64,000 nucleotides of DNA from assembly GCA_963926055.1 (NCBI GenBank), contig CAWUVK010000001.1, positions 62,001 to 126,000 of the forward strand. Direction: 5' to 3'. This DNA comes from CAJXJP01 sp963926055. Lineage in GTDB: Bacteria > Patescibacteriota > Gracilibacteria > BD1-5 > UBA6164. A model generated the notes under the pieces. That model had not been told where the DNA came from. It made no database searches and saw nothing but the letters and a program-made list of their open reading frames with translations. The translations under genes were made by a program, and so were the position numbers. Each line of letters opens with the position of its first letter. Positions within the stretch are counted from its first letter, which is position 1. Shown in pieces: positions 10,272 through 22,137 of the stretch.

Positions 10272-12989
10272 ATGAAAATTATATCATTTTTAAGCTTTTT
10301 AGTTATTTTTCTTCTTACTTTGCAACAAACTTTTGCTATTACAGCATATGAAGAAGAAACAAAAAAATATAAAATAAATTCTATAACTTATGATGGAGAA
10401 TTAAAAGATTGAGTTGAAGTAAAAATTTCAGGTGAAAACTTAAAAGATTGTGATTACATTTCTCATAATAATCAAAAATTAGATATTACATCTCCAAAAT
10501 TTGCTTATACTAAATGAAATTATAATTGAATTGTTAGTATTTTTTGTGATTGAGTGAATAGTAATTATGAATATAGTTTTCCATTAATTGAAACAACAAA
10601 AGTGAAACAAGAAGATAATTTTTATTATTTAGAAATTAATGGAAAAAATTTTTCCGATGATACTAAAGTTGAATTAGAATGATTAAAATTTGAAAAAATC
10701 TACAATTCTCAAACTAAAATTTACTGAAAAATAATTTGAGAAGTAAAAAAATTAGATCTCTCTGTTACTTCTCAGAAAAATGATTCTAATACTGTTTTAT
10801 TAGAATTTAACTATCCATTTATTGAAAAAATTGAATCAAAAGATAATTTTTTAGCTGGTACTAAAATATATATATTTGGTAAAAATTTAGAAAAATTTGA
10901 TTTATATATAGAGAATAAAAAAACTAATGATTTTGTTATTCAAGATGATTGAGTTATTCAATATACGTTGGATGAAAAGATAGAAGATATTAGTATAGAA
11001 TTCAAAAAATATAATATTTCATCAAATAAAATAGAAATTCAAGTTCAATGAGATATACCATATTTAGAAAAATATTATGAAAAATCTAATAGTGAATCTT
11101 CAACAAAAAGAGAATTAGAAATTTACGGTAAAAATTTTCCTTTTCATGAAAAAGATATATCTGTTTATTTAAATGCAAAAGAACAAAAAATTTCAAATGT
11201 ATCAAAAGATTCTATTACAATAACTGATTTTAAATTTAATGATTGAGATAATTATATTTATGCAGTTGTAAATGATTTCCAATCAAATACTTTATATAAA
11301 TTTGAAGAATCAAAACTTCCTTATCCTACAAGTATATCAGATGTTTCTTTTGATGATACACAAAGAATTTTAACAGTATCTACCGTAGATTTTAATGAAG
11401 AAACCGATAAGTTTTATGTTGATAATTCTGCATCTAATATATTAAGTTGCTACTCAAATGTATGTAGAATTTCTATAAATAAATCTAAATTAACAGGGAG
11501 AATTACTATAAAAAGATTAAATCTTCAACATAATAATTTTGTAGATTTTGATTATTCAACAGATCAACATCCATATGTACGTAAAATTACATTTCAAGAA
11601 GAACCAAAGTGATTAACAAAATTTACTATTTATGGTAATAATTTTGTATGAAGTGATATTACAGGTTCTAATATTTTCACTCTAGACAATAAAAAACCTG
11701 ATATTGATATAACGAATAATACTATTAAATCTAGACTTCCTAGAGATTATAAAGAGTCAAGTTCAAGTATAAATGTTTCTAAGTATTCTATGAAATCTTC
11801 ATTAACTTTTTGATTTGATGAAATTTCTAACAAATCTGTGAATAATGCTCCTTTGATTTTAGATATAATACCAGAAAATAATTCTTTTCTGCAATCTGGA
11901 AATATAGCATATATGAGATGATATTGATTTAGTAAATCAGATATCGTATTTATAGGAGAAAAATCGTATAATTTAGATTTTTCTGATTGAAATGATTATC
12001 CAAAAATTATTCTAGATGATAATATTCAAACAGGTTTTTATAATTTTTATATTCAGTCAGATAATAAAAAAATATCAAATAAAATAGAAAAATATATTTC
12101 TCAATCAAGTAATCCAGAAATAACTTTTAGTGTTAAATCTAATGATAAAGTTGCTGAATATTATTACAATCAAGCATCTAGTAATGCAATTTTTTCAATG
12201 AATATTAATAATGGTATTGAAAATATTAAATTATCTCAATTAGAGTTTTTTCTTGAATGATGAAAAAATATAGAGAATTTTTGAGAAATTGAACTATTTA
12301 TTGATGGTAAAAAAGTTTCTCACACAATGGTTCAAAATGACTGAAAAATTTCATTTATAGAAGAAATATTTTTAGAAAAATCAAATAAAAATATACTTGT
12401 TGAGTTAAAAAAATCTTGAAAATTTTATGCACAATGAAAATTTAGAATTTCATATCTATGACATAAAACTATAACACAAAAATCTACTCAGCAAACATTT
12501 ATCAGTAAAAAAATTTTAAACTCACCATATTTTATTGTATGAATTAAATGAGCTAAAAATTGTTATAATTCAAAATCTACAAATATTGATTGTGAAGAAA
12601 TTTGAAAAGATGAAGTTATTATTATTGATGATAACAATAATGATAAAAATAAACAAGAAGAAATTATTAATGAAGAAGAAATTATTAATGATGAAGAAGA
12701 AAATATTAATAATAAAGATAAATCTTGAAATGATAATAGTGTTACATTAAAAACAAAAAATCAAATCAAAATAGATGCAATTATTGATAATTTATATAAA
12801 AGAAAAACAAAAAATTCTACATACGAATGATTAATTTATTTTAAAAATTTAAATATAAAATTATCTAGAGCAATTGAAGATATTCCAGATTATCACAAAG
12901 ATAAAAAAATAATTATTTATCTACAAAAATCTGTAAATGATTCTTATATAAAAATATTTAAAACATTTGTAGAAGAAAATAAAAAGTAA
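10272..12989 (+). CDS. Large secreted protein with repeated IPT/TIG-like domains
   Basis: 905 residues. Sec signal peptide at 1-22 (hydrophobic core FLSFLVIFLLTL, ending TFA). The body repeats a short signature of Ig-like IPT/TIG domains: VKISGENL, LEINGKNF, IYIFGKNL, LEIYGKNFP, FTIYGNNF and RGYGF, each starting a beta-rich segment of about 80-100 residues. Near residue 775-820 comes an Asn/Asp/Glu-rich linker, then a charged helical C-terminal domain. No LPxTG or membrane anchor is seen. It contains many TGA glycines. Probably a surface or matrix protein mediating contact; the domain assignment rests on motif spacing alone. Confidence 0.7.
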
Positions 12990-13018
12990 AAAAAGTCCCT
13001 GGGGACTTTTTTTACTTT
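12988..13018 (+). terminator. Terminator
   Basis: Stem AAAAAAAGTCCC / GGGACTTTTTTT, loop TGG. Confidence 0.9.
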
Positions 13019-13040
13019 TTTGTTTGATAAATCATTATTA

Positions 13041-13070
13041 TTGATTATCATATATGTAATTATTTAATAA
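13041..13070 (+). promoter_or_regulatory. Candidate promoter of the small secreted protein
   Basis: TTGATT at 13041-13046, 18-nt spacer, TAATAA at 13065-13070; only 10 nt before the ATG, so the mRNA would be nearly leaderless. Confidence 0.45.
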
Positions 13071-13079
13071 CAATTTTTT

Positions 13080-13409
13080 ATGAAAAAATTAATAAGTTTT
13101 CTTGTAGTTTTTCATTTATTGTTCACATCTCATATGACATTTGCAGATTTTGATGAAACACTTGTAAATGATCCAATTTTTATGGAAGAAGTATATAGTT
13201 TTATATTATCTGCAGACTTAGTAGATATTCCATATTTATCAGATGATGAAAATTTACAATATTGTGCTGAAGTTTATTTAGAAGCAACAAGAAGAAGAGA
13301 TTATACATCTGAAGAATTAAGTGTATGTAGGGATTACTTTGAACTAAAAAATCAAGAGGAAATTGCATATAAAACATATATGTTAAATAATAGAGAACTT
13401 TTTAATTAA
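13080..13409 (+). CDS. Small secreted protein
   Basis: 109 residues. Signal peptide MKKLISFLVVFHLLFTSHMTFA with cleavage after TFA. The mature part of about 87 residues is acidic and helical with two Cys (about residues 61 and 83). It contains no glycine at all. No recognised domain. It lies between the TIG-like secreted protein and a pilin-like gene, so a surface role is plausible but unproven. Confidence 0.65.
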   Translation: MKKLISFLVVFHLLFTSHMTFADFDETLVNDPIFMEEVYSFILSADLVDIPYLSDDENLQYCAEVYLEATRRRDYTSEELSVCRDYFELKNQEEIAYKTYMLNNRELFN

Positions 13410-13425
13410 AAAGTTCTCTATTTTT
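13391..13425 (+). terminator. Terminator overlapping the stop codon
   Basis: Stem TAGAGAACTTTTT / AAAAAGTTCTCTA with loop AATT; the gene's TAA lies in the hairpin. Confidence 0.85.
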
Positions 13426-13459
13426 ATAAAATATTTTAATATATTGTAAATAAAAAATA

Positions 13460-13488
13460 TTTTCAAATACATTAATAATTTATATAAT
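13460..13488 (+). promoter_or_regulatory. Candidate promoter of the first pilin-like gene
   Basis: TATAAT at 13483-13488 preceded at 17 nt by a weak TTTTCA. A possible AGGA lies about 13 nt before the ATG. Confidence 0.45.
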
Positions 13489-13520
13489 AGCAGCATTATT
13501 TTTAGGAAAAAATACAAAAT

Positions 13521-14762
13521 ATGACAAAACAAAATAATACAGCATTCACACTTGTAGAACTCATAGTCGTAATCACGATTTTAGCAGTTTTAGCAACGGT
13601 TGCATTTATCTCGTTTCAAGGATATACAAGTTCTTCAAGAGATTCAGTTCGTCTGGCAGATTTAAAAAATATTTCAAAATCATTTGAAATCAACAGAACC
13701 AGAGATATAGATTTTCCACTTCCAGATAAAAAAATTGATATTTCATCAAGTGGAACTATTTTTCAATATCAATGAAAATTATCACAAGATATTTTAGAAA
13801 AAGACTTAAATATTTTTGATGGATGATTAGATCCAGTTACGAAAAAACCATATGGTTACGCGGTAAATATTGCGAGAAATAAATTTCAAATAATCTGATT
13901 TTTAGAAAATCAAGAATCTGTAGCAAATATTTCTCTTAATAAAATATTTGCAGATAATTCAGACAAATATGTAAAATCTTCAGGAGATTCTCTAGGGATT
14001 TTACTAAATGAAACGACAAATGAAGTCATAGTTCAAAGTGGAAGCATTTCTGAAATTGATATTGAAAATAACACTGATAATTATAAATTAGCATTTTGAG
14101 AAAATATAATTATTTGAGAATGAATCTGACTAAAAAAACAATTTGAATCAAATACCTGAAATAATAAGAATTGTTTAACTATTCTTAGAAGTGGTTTATC
14201 AAAAGGGAATGGGGTCTATACTATTAATCCAACGGGTTTAGATTGAGATGATTTTGAAGTATATTGTGATATGAATACTGATTGATGAGGATGGACGAGA
14301 ATTATTTATGCTGATAATCAAGAAGCGACTATAAATACTCAAGGTGAAACTGGTTGAGTTACTGGTACAGGGAAACTTTCTGATGAAAAAATTAATAAAA
14401 TTATTTATGACTGAGTTGATATTTTATTTGATTATAAATTAAATACACAATTTGTGGTAAATAATATTGATTCATGGACTTGGGATAGTATGGGGAATTG
14501 ATCTATTCATTTATATCATCTAGGCGCAAAATGAATTCATTGTTTAGCTTCTTGAGAATTTTGGGTATATACTCAAAACTCTTACTTAGATTGATGGGCT
14601 TCTACATTTATTCGCTATAATCCAGATAGTTACAACTTATACTTTCCAAACGATAGTCGTTACGGTTATTCATCAAGACGTTGACTAGATGCTATAAATT
14701 GATCTATTTGTTGAATCAATAAATGAACTACGACATCTAATGGTCAAGTATTTATGAGATAA
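13521..14762 (+). CDS. Type IV pilin-like protein with C-terminal fibrinogen-like domain
   Basis: 413 residues. Class III signal TAFTLVELIVVITILAV at about 8-24: cleavage is expected after Ala (not the usual Gly) before FTLVE, leaving the pilin helix that docks in the membrane and fibre. Residues 25-120 are almost the same as in the genes at 26740 and 28117. Residues about 210-413 look like a fibrinogen C-terminal domain: CLTILRSG, then KGNGVYTINPTG, then FEVYCDMNTDGGGWTRI, with several glycines encoded by TGA. Such domains bind sugars or acetylated ligands in other organisms. Probably a pseudopilin or minor pilin that displays an adhesive tip. Confidence 0.85.
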
Positions 14763-14791
14763 AAAAAGTAGAATTTATTCTACTTTTTTCT
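14762..14791 (+). terminator. Terminator
   Basis: Stem AAAAAGTAGAAT / ATTCTACTTTTT, loop TT. Confidence 0.85.
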
Positions 14792-14853
14792 TTTCTTTGC
14801 TTATTTTGAATCTTTGGCTATACTATGCAAAATTAAATTTTAAATAAAATATT

Positions 14854-15939
14854 ATGAAAATTGGTATTGTTGGATTACCAAATGTAGGGAAATCTACATT
14901 ATTTAATGCGTTAACTAAAAATTATTCTGCTGATGCACAAAATTTTCCATTTTGTACAATCGAACCAAATACAGGAATTGTAAATGTAAATGATGCAAGA
15001 CTAGAAAAAATAAGAGTTGCAGTAAATGGAGCAAAAGTAATTCCTGCTAATTGTGAATTTATTGATATCGCGGGGATTGTAAAATGAGCTTCTGCAGGCG
15101 AAGGTTTAGGGAATAAGTTCTTAGCAAATATTAGAGAAGCAGATGCAATTTTACAAGTAGTTAGAGTTTTTGAAGACGGAGATATTATCCATGTTCATGG
15201 TCAGGTTGATCCAAAAGGTGATATTGAAGTTATTAATTCAGAATTAATTTTAGCTGATATAGAAACAATTGAAAAAAGAGTTGTTAAAGATGCAAAAAAA
15301 GCAAGATCAGATAAAGATGTAGCGAGATCATTAGTTGTTTGTGAAAAAGTTAAATGACTTTTAGAACAAGGAATTATTGTAAACGATATGGATTTATCAG
15401 AAGAAGAATTAGAAGATATTAAAGATTTACATTTATTAACAAATAAAAAGTTTGTTTATGCTTGTAATGTTTCAGAAGATATGATGGATACTTCTGAAGA
15501 AGATTTAAAAAAATTAATCTGAATAACTTCAAATCAAACAAGAGTTGTACCAGTTTGTGCAAAATTAGAATCTGATATGGTTGAAATGTCAGACGAAGAA
15601 AAACATGAATTTTTATCTGAAATGGGATTAATCTCTACTGGTTTAGACGATTTAATTAAAGCTTCATACGATGCACTTGGATTAGAGTATTACTTTACAG
15701 CTGGTGAACAAGAAGTAAGAGCTTGGACTGTAAAAAAATCTTCAACTGCACCTCAAGCAGCTGGAGTAATCCATACTGATTTTGAAAAAGGTTTTATCAA
15801 AGCTGATGTGGTAAGATGGGATGATTTAGTTGAAAATGGAGGTTGGTCACAATCAAGAGTCAACGGAAAAGTTTCACTTCAAGGAAAAGATTACATCGTA
15901 CAAGATGGAGATGTAATTTTATTTAAATTCAATGTGTAA
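14854..15939 (+). CDS. ychF: Ribosome-binding ATPase YchF
   Basis: Obg-family P-loop NTPase that binds ribosomes and prefers ATP. 361 residues, as in the family. G1 GLPNVGKST at about 7-15; G3 region DIAGIVKGASAGEGLGNKF, where the Gly after K is TGA (15085-15087), a key proof of the code. The C-terminal TGS domain spans about 275-361 (YFTAGEQEVRAWT ... DGDVILFKF). Only 3 of about 27 glycines are TGA. A TATACT -10 box lies about 30 nt upstream. Confidence 0.97.
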
Positions 15940-15942
15940 CAA

Positions 15943-15982
15943 TTAAAAAAAAAATCAGAAAATTACTTTTCTGATTTTTTTT
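15943..15982 (+). terminator. ychF terminator
   Basis: Stem AAAATCAGAAAA / TTTTCTGATTTT, loop TTAC. Nearly the same stem is reused after the next gene. Confidence 0.85.
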
Positions 15983-16041
15983 GTTTATTTTCACTTAATA
16001 TTGTAAAATAGAATTAATAATAATATATTTTTTATATAAGT

Positions 16042-16356
16042 ATGTCTAAGAATAAACCTCAAGATAAGTATTTTTGATATGAATGAATTTCACATGAATC
16101 AATGTTGAAATTATCTGCTGATTATAATGGTGATATTAATATTGCCTTACTAGATTTAACACAAATAATTAGTGATAAAATAATATGGGTTTTATCTAAA
16201 TGTGATGATGAAGATATTAATATAATAAATAATGCTGAAAATTTTAATGATGTGAAAGAAATTTTTGATAGACTAGAGTATTTTTGTGAAAATGAGTATT
16301 TAATTATAGAAGCAAGATTTAAATTAATTTTAGAAAATAAAAAATCAGAAAAATAA
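16042..16356 (+). CDS. Small hypothetical protein
   Basis: 104 residues, acidic, helical, soluble. Two TGA glycines in the first 15 codons (YFGYEGISHES). No known motif. A monocistronic unit between two copies of similar terminators. The N-terminus loosely recalls the gene at 6456. Confidence 0.6.
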
Positions 16357-16374
16357 TTTTCTGATTTTTTTTTA
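16341..16374. terminator. Terminator overlapping the stop codon
   Basis: Stem AAAATCAGAAAA / TTTTCTGATTTT with loop TAA; it also faces the convergent methylase gene. Confidence 0.85.
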
Positions 16375-16386
16375 TTTAGTATATTT

Positions 16387-17376
16387 TTATGCTGAAATTT
16401 TTTCAAATTTTGCGATATAAAATCCTTCAGTTTCTTCAGATGGAAGACATCTGATTGTATCAACTACGTCTGATCTATAGATTTGTTTTCCAAATGATTT
16501 TATTCCAGGTCTTGCGTATTTGCAATTAAGTGAAATTGGTACTAATTTCATGTCTGGATAGTTTGAAAGTATGAAATGAACTATTGCTTCGTTTTCTTCT
16601 GGAGCGATTGTACACGTTGAAAATACTAGTGATCCTCATACTTTTAACATTGGAATTGTTTCTTCTAAAATTGATTTTGAAAGTTTATATGCTTTTTTAA
16701 AAATTGTTGGATTCCAAAAACCATATGATTTTTCACGATGGAGATTAAATCTTCATTCTGCAGTACATGGAGCATCAAGTAAAATATGATCAAAATATTC
16801 TTTTGAGGCTTCTTTATCCCAACCAATTTTTTCTAAATGTTCACCAAGAGGAGTTGAAATATCTCTGGCATCAGTTTTAAATACTTTTGTATTTTCAACT
16901 CATTGTTTTGCAAGTGTAAAATTTAGTTTATCTATACGAATAGCATTATTATCTACTGCTATTATTTCACCAGTATTTCCTAATTTTGTAGCAATTTGGC
17001 TTGTTTTACTTCCTGGAGCAGCTGTTGTATCAAGTACTTTATCACCAGATTTTAAATCCATAAATTCTACTGGGATTTGACTTGCGGTTTGTTGGATATA
17101 AATTTTACCTTTTTCATTAAATTCAGTATCCCAAAGATCTTTTTCTGTACCATTTTTTAGTTCATATCCATTACTTAGGTACGGAATTTTTTCTATTTCT
17201 AAACCTTTTTTTGTGAGTAAATCAATTACTTTTTTTTCTGATTCTTTGAGTGTATTTACTCTAAACGTTGGATTTCTTTTTTCTTTTGAATATCCAGCTT
17301 TTATTATTTCGATATCTTCTTTTGAATAAATTTTTTCAATTCTATCCCAAAATTCTTTTGGTAAATTATTATGCAT
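16387..17376 (-). CDS. RNA (cytosine-5)-methyltransferase, RsmB/RsmF (NSUN) family
   Basis: SAM-dependent m5C methylase of rRNA or tRNA. 329 residues. Motif I VLDTTAAPGSKTSQIA at about 111-126. The two catalytic cysteines are in DAPCTAEGRF and VFSTCTIAPEENE. The N-terminal 100 residues form the RNA-recognition part. The fusion to a NusB domain seen in RsmB is lacking, so it is closer to RsmF/YebU-type or archaeal-type short enzymes. Two TGA glycines are seen in the C-terminal third. It follows dedA on the same strand with a 16-nt gap. Confidence 0.9.
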
Positions 17377-17392
17377 ATTTTTTTATTATTAA

Positions 17393-18166
17393 TTATTTTT
17401 TTTGTTTTTCTCAATAGAGTTCTTCCATTTCTTGGTTTTTTTCCAGCATATATTTTTTAAATGCTTCTCTCTTAAATTTGAAAATATATATTCAAACTGC
17501 TACAAATATTACTATCATTATTTTCCCAATATGTTCGAGTAATATATCATAATATTCTACAAATACTACTCAAAGTCATACAATAGTAATTGCCCGGATT
17601 ATTGATCAAATAACATTATATATCATGAATTTTACACTATTCATTCACATACTTCCAGCAATAAAAGGAAGAAATGCTCTCGTCATTGGATGAAATTTTC
17701 AAAATATTATTCCAGGAGCTCACCATTTATGAATTCATTTTTTTAAATATTTTACTTCTGTAAGTCCTATTCAAAACCACATTCCATATTTTCTAAAAAA
17801 TGAATCTCAGAAATATTTTCCAAGTAAAAATCATACAAAATTTCATAAAATAGCTCAAATACAAGCGACTAACATTACATAAATTAAATTAGTTTGTGAT
17901 ATTTCTCAAAAAAATCAACCGACTATCAGTAAAATATTTTGTCATGGAACTACGACTCAAAGTACCGGAAATGCTTCTATGAAACTACTGATTGCTGCAA
18001 TGAGATAATTCCAAAATCAAAGCGATTCTACTAATACTTTCATCCATTCAATAAAATTTTCAATCCACTCTTTTTTGAAAATTGAAATAATTGCTAGAGC
18101 TAAACTCGCAACTATTAATAAGATATTTAATAGATGAAATATTTTTTGAAATATTTTTTTTATCAT
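17393..18166 (-). CDS. DedA-family membrane protein (VTT domain)
   Basis: 257 residues, at least five membrane segments. Contains the DedA/SNARE-associated signatures EAFPVLGVVVPGQ, GAILGNFVGFLLGKYFG and GKFHPMTRAFLPFIAGSMGM, the re-entrant-loop pattern of lipid-phosphate and undecaprenyl-phosphate flippases. Most glycines, including motif ones, are TGA. In other bacteria such proteins recycle undecaprenyl phosphate or maintain membrane potential. Starts the dedA-methylase operon, divergent from secF. Confidence 0.9.
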
Positions 18167-18265
18167 TTTATTTTGATTAACAAATTTTTTATATATTTTT
18201 TGTGAACAAATATTATAAAGAAAAGTGTATTTTACAAGTTATTTTCTTGATTTTTCCTGAATTTG

Positions 18266-18294
18266 TTTACAATTAATGAGATTTTATATATAAA
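18266..18294 (+). promoter_or_regulatory. Promoter of the secF operon
   Basis: TTTACA at 18266-18271, 17-nt spacer, TATAAA at 18289-18294. Transcription should start about 7 nt before the secF ATG, giving an essentially leaderless mRNA. Confidence 0.65.
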
Positions 18295-18307
18295 ATAATT
18301 TTTTTTT

Positions 18308-19360
18308 ATGGATATAGTGAAACATAGTGCGAAATATATTAGTATTTCTGTGATAATGATCGTTGCTTCTTTAGCGATATTATTGTTTGGTAAATTAAAT
18401 CTTGGTATTGATATGACATGATGAATTCAAATGGATTACTCATATGATAAATGAGTTAATCTTGATGAAGTAAATCAATTGGTAGCAGAAGCTTCTAAAG
18501 AAATTTTACACAATGAATCTCAAGTTATAAATGATACTTCAGTGTATAAAATAACTGGAGAAAATGCTCTTTCAGCTGTTATTTGATTTTATGATATTAC
18601 TGATGGAATTTCTAATCAGGACGAAATTAGAGAAACTGAAAAACTTCTTGAATGATATAAAAATCAAATAAGAACTAAAACGTTAGAAATTTTACAATCT
18701 CAAGATGAAACTATTGCAGAAAGTAAATATCAAAATATATGAAAAAGTTTTTGAGATTATATTAAAAATACAGCATTTTTAACATTAGGGATTGCTATTT
18801 TAGCAATTGCTATTTATGTAATGCATGCATTTTCAGGAGCTGTAAGTGGAATAAATGTATATTCATTTGCTATCATTACAATTGTTACATTATTTCATGA
18901 TGTGATAATATCTACTTGATTATATATTTTTACATCAAATTTTTATTCTCAATTCCAAATTGATACATTTTTTATTACAGCATTATTGACTATTTTAGGA
19001 TATTCTATTAATGATACAATTGTAGTATTTGATAGAATTAGAGAAAACCTAAGAAAATTTGCTGGGAAAAAAGATAAAAATGAAAAAAATCTTTATGAAA
19101 TTGTAAATATGTCTATTACGGAAACTATTGTAAGAAGTATTTATACAAGTGCTACTTTATTATTTGTACTTATTACTATTTTCTTCTTTGGTCCAGATAC
19201 CATTTCAGGATTTGTTCTTGTAATGATTTTTGGTACTATTGTCGGGACATATTCATCTATTTTCATAGCTTCACCATTGTTTTATATAGTGAATAAAAAT
19301 AAAAAACTCTCAGCATATAAAAAGAAAGTTGTAAAACCAGAAGATAAAATAGTTGTATAA
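18308..19360 (+). CDS. secF: Protein translocase subunit SecF
   Basis: Membrane partner of SecD in proton-driven Sec export. 350 residues with six membrane spans. GKLNLGIDMTGGIQMDY is the SecF/SecD N-terminal signature after helix 1. GYSINDTIVVFDRIREN is the hallmark of helices 4-5, and the last two helices (SATLLFVLITIFFFGP) complete it. TGA encodes the GG of DMTGGI. secD is not adjacent. First gene of a six-gene operon with gaps of 5-18 nt. Confidence 0.95.
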
Positions 19361-19370
19361 TAAAAATAAA

Positions 19371-19946
19371 ATGTCAGAAAAAAAATGGGAAAACCATAAT
19401 TTTGAATGAAAACACATCGATGAAGTGGTTTTACATTTTTGTAAACCATGTAAAAAACAAACTATTATTGAAATTATAAAAATAATTTTTCCAATCATTG
19501 TAATTGAAATGATTTTTACATTTATGGCCGTTCAATGATGGATAAGTTTATTTGTTTTAATATTAATTTTTATAATATTAACAACGAGTTTAGGATTAAC
19601 TATTTGATATAAACTCCATAGAGCTTCAAATAATTATTTATATATTACATCAAAAAGAATATTATTTCATGGTATGGAATGATTGTTTAAAGATTATGTA
19701 AAAAAAATTAGTTACGAAAATATTCGTAATGTAAATTATTTTACTGATACTTTTTTCTGAAAAATATTTAAATATGGAAGTTTAGAAATTCAAAGTTCAC
19801 ATGGTTGAGAATGAGATATTCGCGTGTATCATATTGAAAATGGAAAAATGCTTACGCATTATATTGATAAAATTATTCATTTACCAGCTGAAGATAGAAA
19901 AGATTTTGCTGAATTTGATCCAGAATATTTTAAAAATTGGAAATAA
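19371..19946 (+). CDS. Membrane protein with bacterial PH domain (YdbS/DUF304-like)
   Basis: 191 residues. Two membrane helices at about 45-90 (IIEIIKIIFPIIVIEMI and ISLFVLILIFIILTT). They are followed by the PH-like stretch YLYITSKRILFHG ... ISYENIRNVNYFTDTFFGKIFKYGSLEIQS, typical of the bPH_2 family, where S/T-x-x-R-I and the G-S/D-L-x-I pattern recur. Role unknown; it often sits near secretion genes. Ten nt after secF, five before the ABC gene. Confidence 0.8.
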
Positions 19947-19951
19947 TAATT

Positions 19952-21709
19952 ATGAGCACCTCTGAAATTTTAAAAAAAATTATATGAAACTTTACTAAAA
20001 CCGCAGGAATTGTGAAAACAATTTTTACGGTTTTGTTTGGTTTATTGGTTTCTGCTATTATTATTATCGAACCAATTATTTTCACTCAGATAATATCAAA
20101 AATAGAAAATTTTTATAATACTTGAGTATTTATATTACAAGATTTTCTTTTTTTTCTAGGATTTTGGTGAGCTTTTATAGGTTTTTCGATATTAATGCAA
20201 TATATTTATAGATATATTTTTGTCTCACATATTGTATTAAAAAATCATAAAGAATTAGCAAGTGAATATGCTCACAAAATGATTTCTATGGAATATTGAG
20301 AATACTTAAAAAACAAAACTTGAAGTTTATATAAAATTTATGATAGATGAGTTGATACTCAAGTATTATTTATTTTTTATTTCTTCTTAGATTTGTTGAA
20401 ATCTTTAAGTGGAATTATATTTGTAATATTTATTTTATTCTATGTAAACGTAAAAATGGCTTTGGTGACGCTTGCTGTTTTTCCAATTATGTTTTTTATG
20501 TGAATATTTTTCTATAAAAAATTATTTCCACGTCAACAAAAACTCAATGATACTTGGGATGAATTATTTTGAAAATTGTGAAATGTTTTATCAAATTTTT
20601 TCTTAGTAAAATCTCTCTGACTCGAAAAAAATTTTATGAAAAAATTTAACAAAGATTTAGAATATGGTTACAATCAGCAACTTTACATTGATAAATGATG
20701 GAGTATTTCTGATATTTATACAGCAGCTTTTGTGATGATTTCACGCATATTTGTGCTTGGTTTTTGAGTCTATTATTTATCAATTTGAGAAATAAGTTTA
20801 GCAACTCTATTTTTATATTTTTCATATATTTGATGGATCTATTTTCCACTTTGAATGCTTTTTTCACGTTTAAGAAATGTTTCTCAATGGATTACAGCTA
20901 TTTGAAAACTTTATGAAACCTTTGATAATATTGAAAAAGAAAATACTGATAAAAAATGAAAAAAAATTGATAGTTTTAAATGAAATATTGAGTTTAAAAA
21001 TGTCTGATTTTGATATACTTCAGAAAGAAAAATATTAAAAAATATTAATTTAAAAATTAAATCTTGAAAAAAAATTGCTTTAGTCTGAAGTACATGAGCA
21101 GGGAAATCTACGGTAATAAATTTACTCCTTCGTCTTTGGGATAATTATTCTGGAAATATTAGTATTGATAATATTGATATTAAAAATATTTGATTAAAAA
21201 CGCTCAGAAAACATATATGAATTGTTGCACAAGATAATAGTTTATTTAATATGACTATTCGTGAAAATCTATTATTTGCAGATCCAAAAGCAAGTGATAA
21301 AAAAATAAAAAATGCTCTTACACAAGCTCAAGCCGATTTTGTATTTGATTTAGATAATTGACTCGATACAATTATTTGAGAAAGATGATTAAAATTATCT
21401 TGATGAGAAAAACAAAGACTTTCTATTGCACGTTTATTTCTAAAAAATCCAGAAATTCTTATTTTAGATGAAGCAACGAGTGCATTAGATAACAAAACAG
21501 AAAAATCAATACAAAAAGCTCTCAATATCCTTATGAAGGGAAGAACGTCGATAATTATTGCCCATAGATTAACAACTATTATGGATGCAGATGAAATTTT
21601 TTACTTAGAAAATGGGAAAATAGTAGAATCATGAAATTATCATGAACTTATGAATAAAAAATCAAAATTCAGTGAACTTGCTAGTTCAAATCATTTAATG
21701 ATTAACTAA
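19952..21709 (+). CDS. ABC exporter, fused membrane and ATPase half-transporter
   Basis: 585 residues: six-helix membrane domain (about 1-320) and nucleotide-binding domain (about 345-585). Walker A VGSTGAGKST at about 378-387, Q-loop IVAQDNSLFN, signature LSGGEKQR with both glycines encoded by consecutive TGA codons (21401-21406), Walker B EILILDEATSALD and the switch IIAHRL. Resembles MsbA/lipid or peptide exporters, but the substrate cannot be read from sequence. Very heavy TGA use. Part of the secF operon. Confidence 0.93.
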
Positions 21710-21715
21710 AAAATT

Positions 21716-22129
21716 ATGTGTGAATTATGTAATTCTATAAATGATACTTATAGATTGATAAAAGAAACTAAATATAGTTTTTGTATTATTTGTCAGTGTC
21801 CTTTGAAATTTGGACATTTGATGGTTATGCCAAAAAGACATGTTACTCAAACGACTATGAATGAATTAACTCTAGAAGAATCACACGATTTATTTTGTTT
21901 ACTCAATGATATTCAAGAAGTTGTTGAAAATCTTTGAGAAGATTCAGCTGTTATTTTAAAAAATAATGGAAAACATATCACACAAGCTCATTTACATTTT
22001 CATGTTTTTCCAAGTAAATGATACTTGAGAAATCTTGTTTGAGAATATGAAAATATTCCAGAGCGAGTTGAAATACCAAAAGAAAAATATATTAAAATGA
22101 AAGATATAATACAACAAAACCTAACATAA
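21716..22129 (+). CDS. HIT-family nucleotide hydrolase
   Basis: 137 residues. Histidine-triad motif QAHLHFHVFP with H92, H94 and H96; the N-terminal CELC zinc pair and YSFCIICQCPLKFGHLMVMPKRH are normal for the family. Hydrolyses nucleotidyl or dinucleotide polyphosphates such as Ap4A or AMP-lysine; the exact substrate is unknown. Operon position between the ABC exporter and uppS. Confidence 0.9.
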
Positions 22130-22137
22130 CATAAATT

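Noticed and set aside
16122..16463. 113-codon minus-strand frame
   Set aside because: Overlaps two better supported genes on both ends and reads through a terminator.
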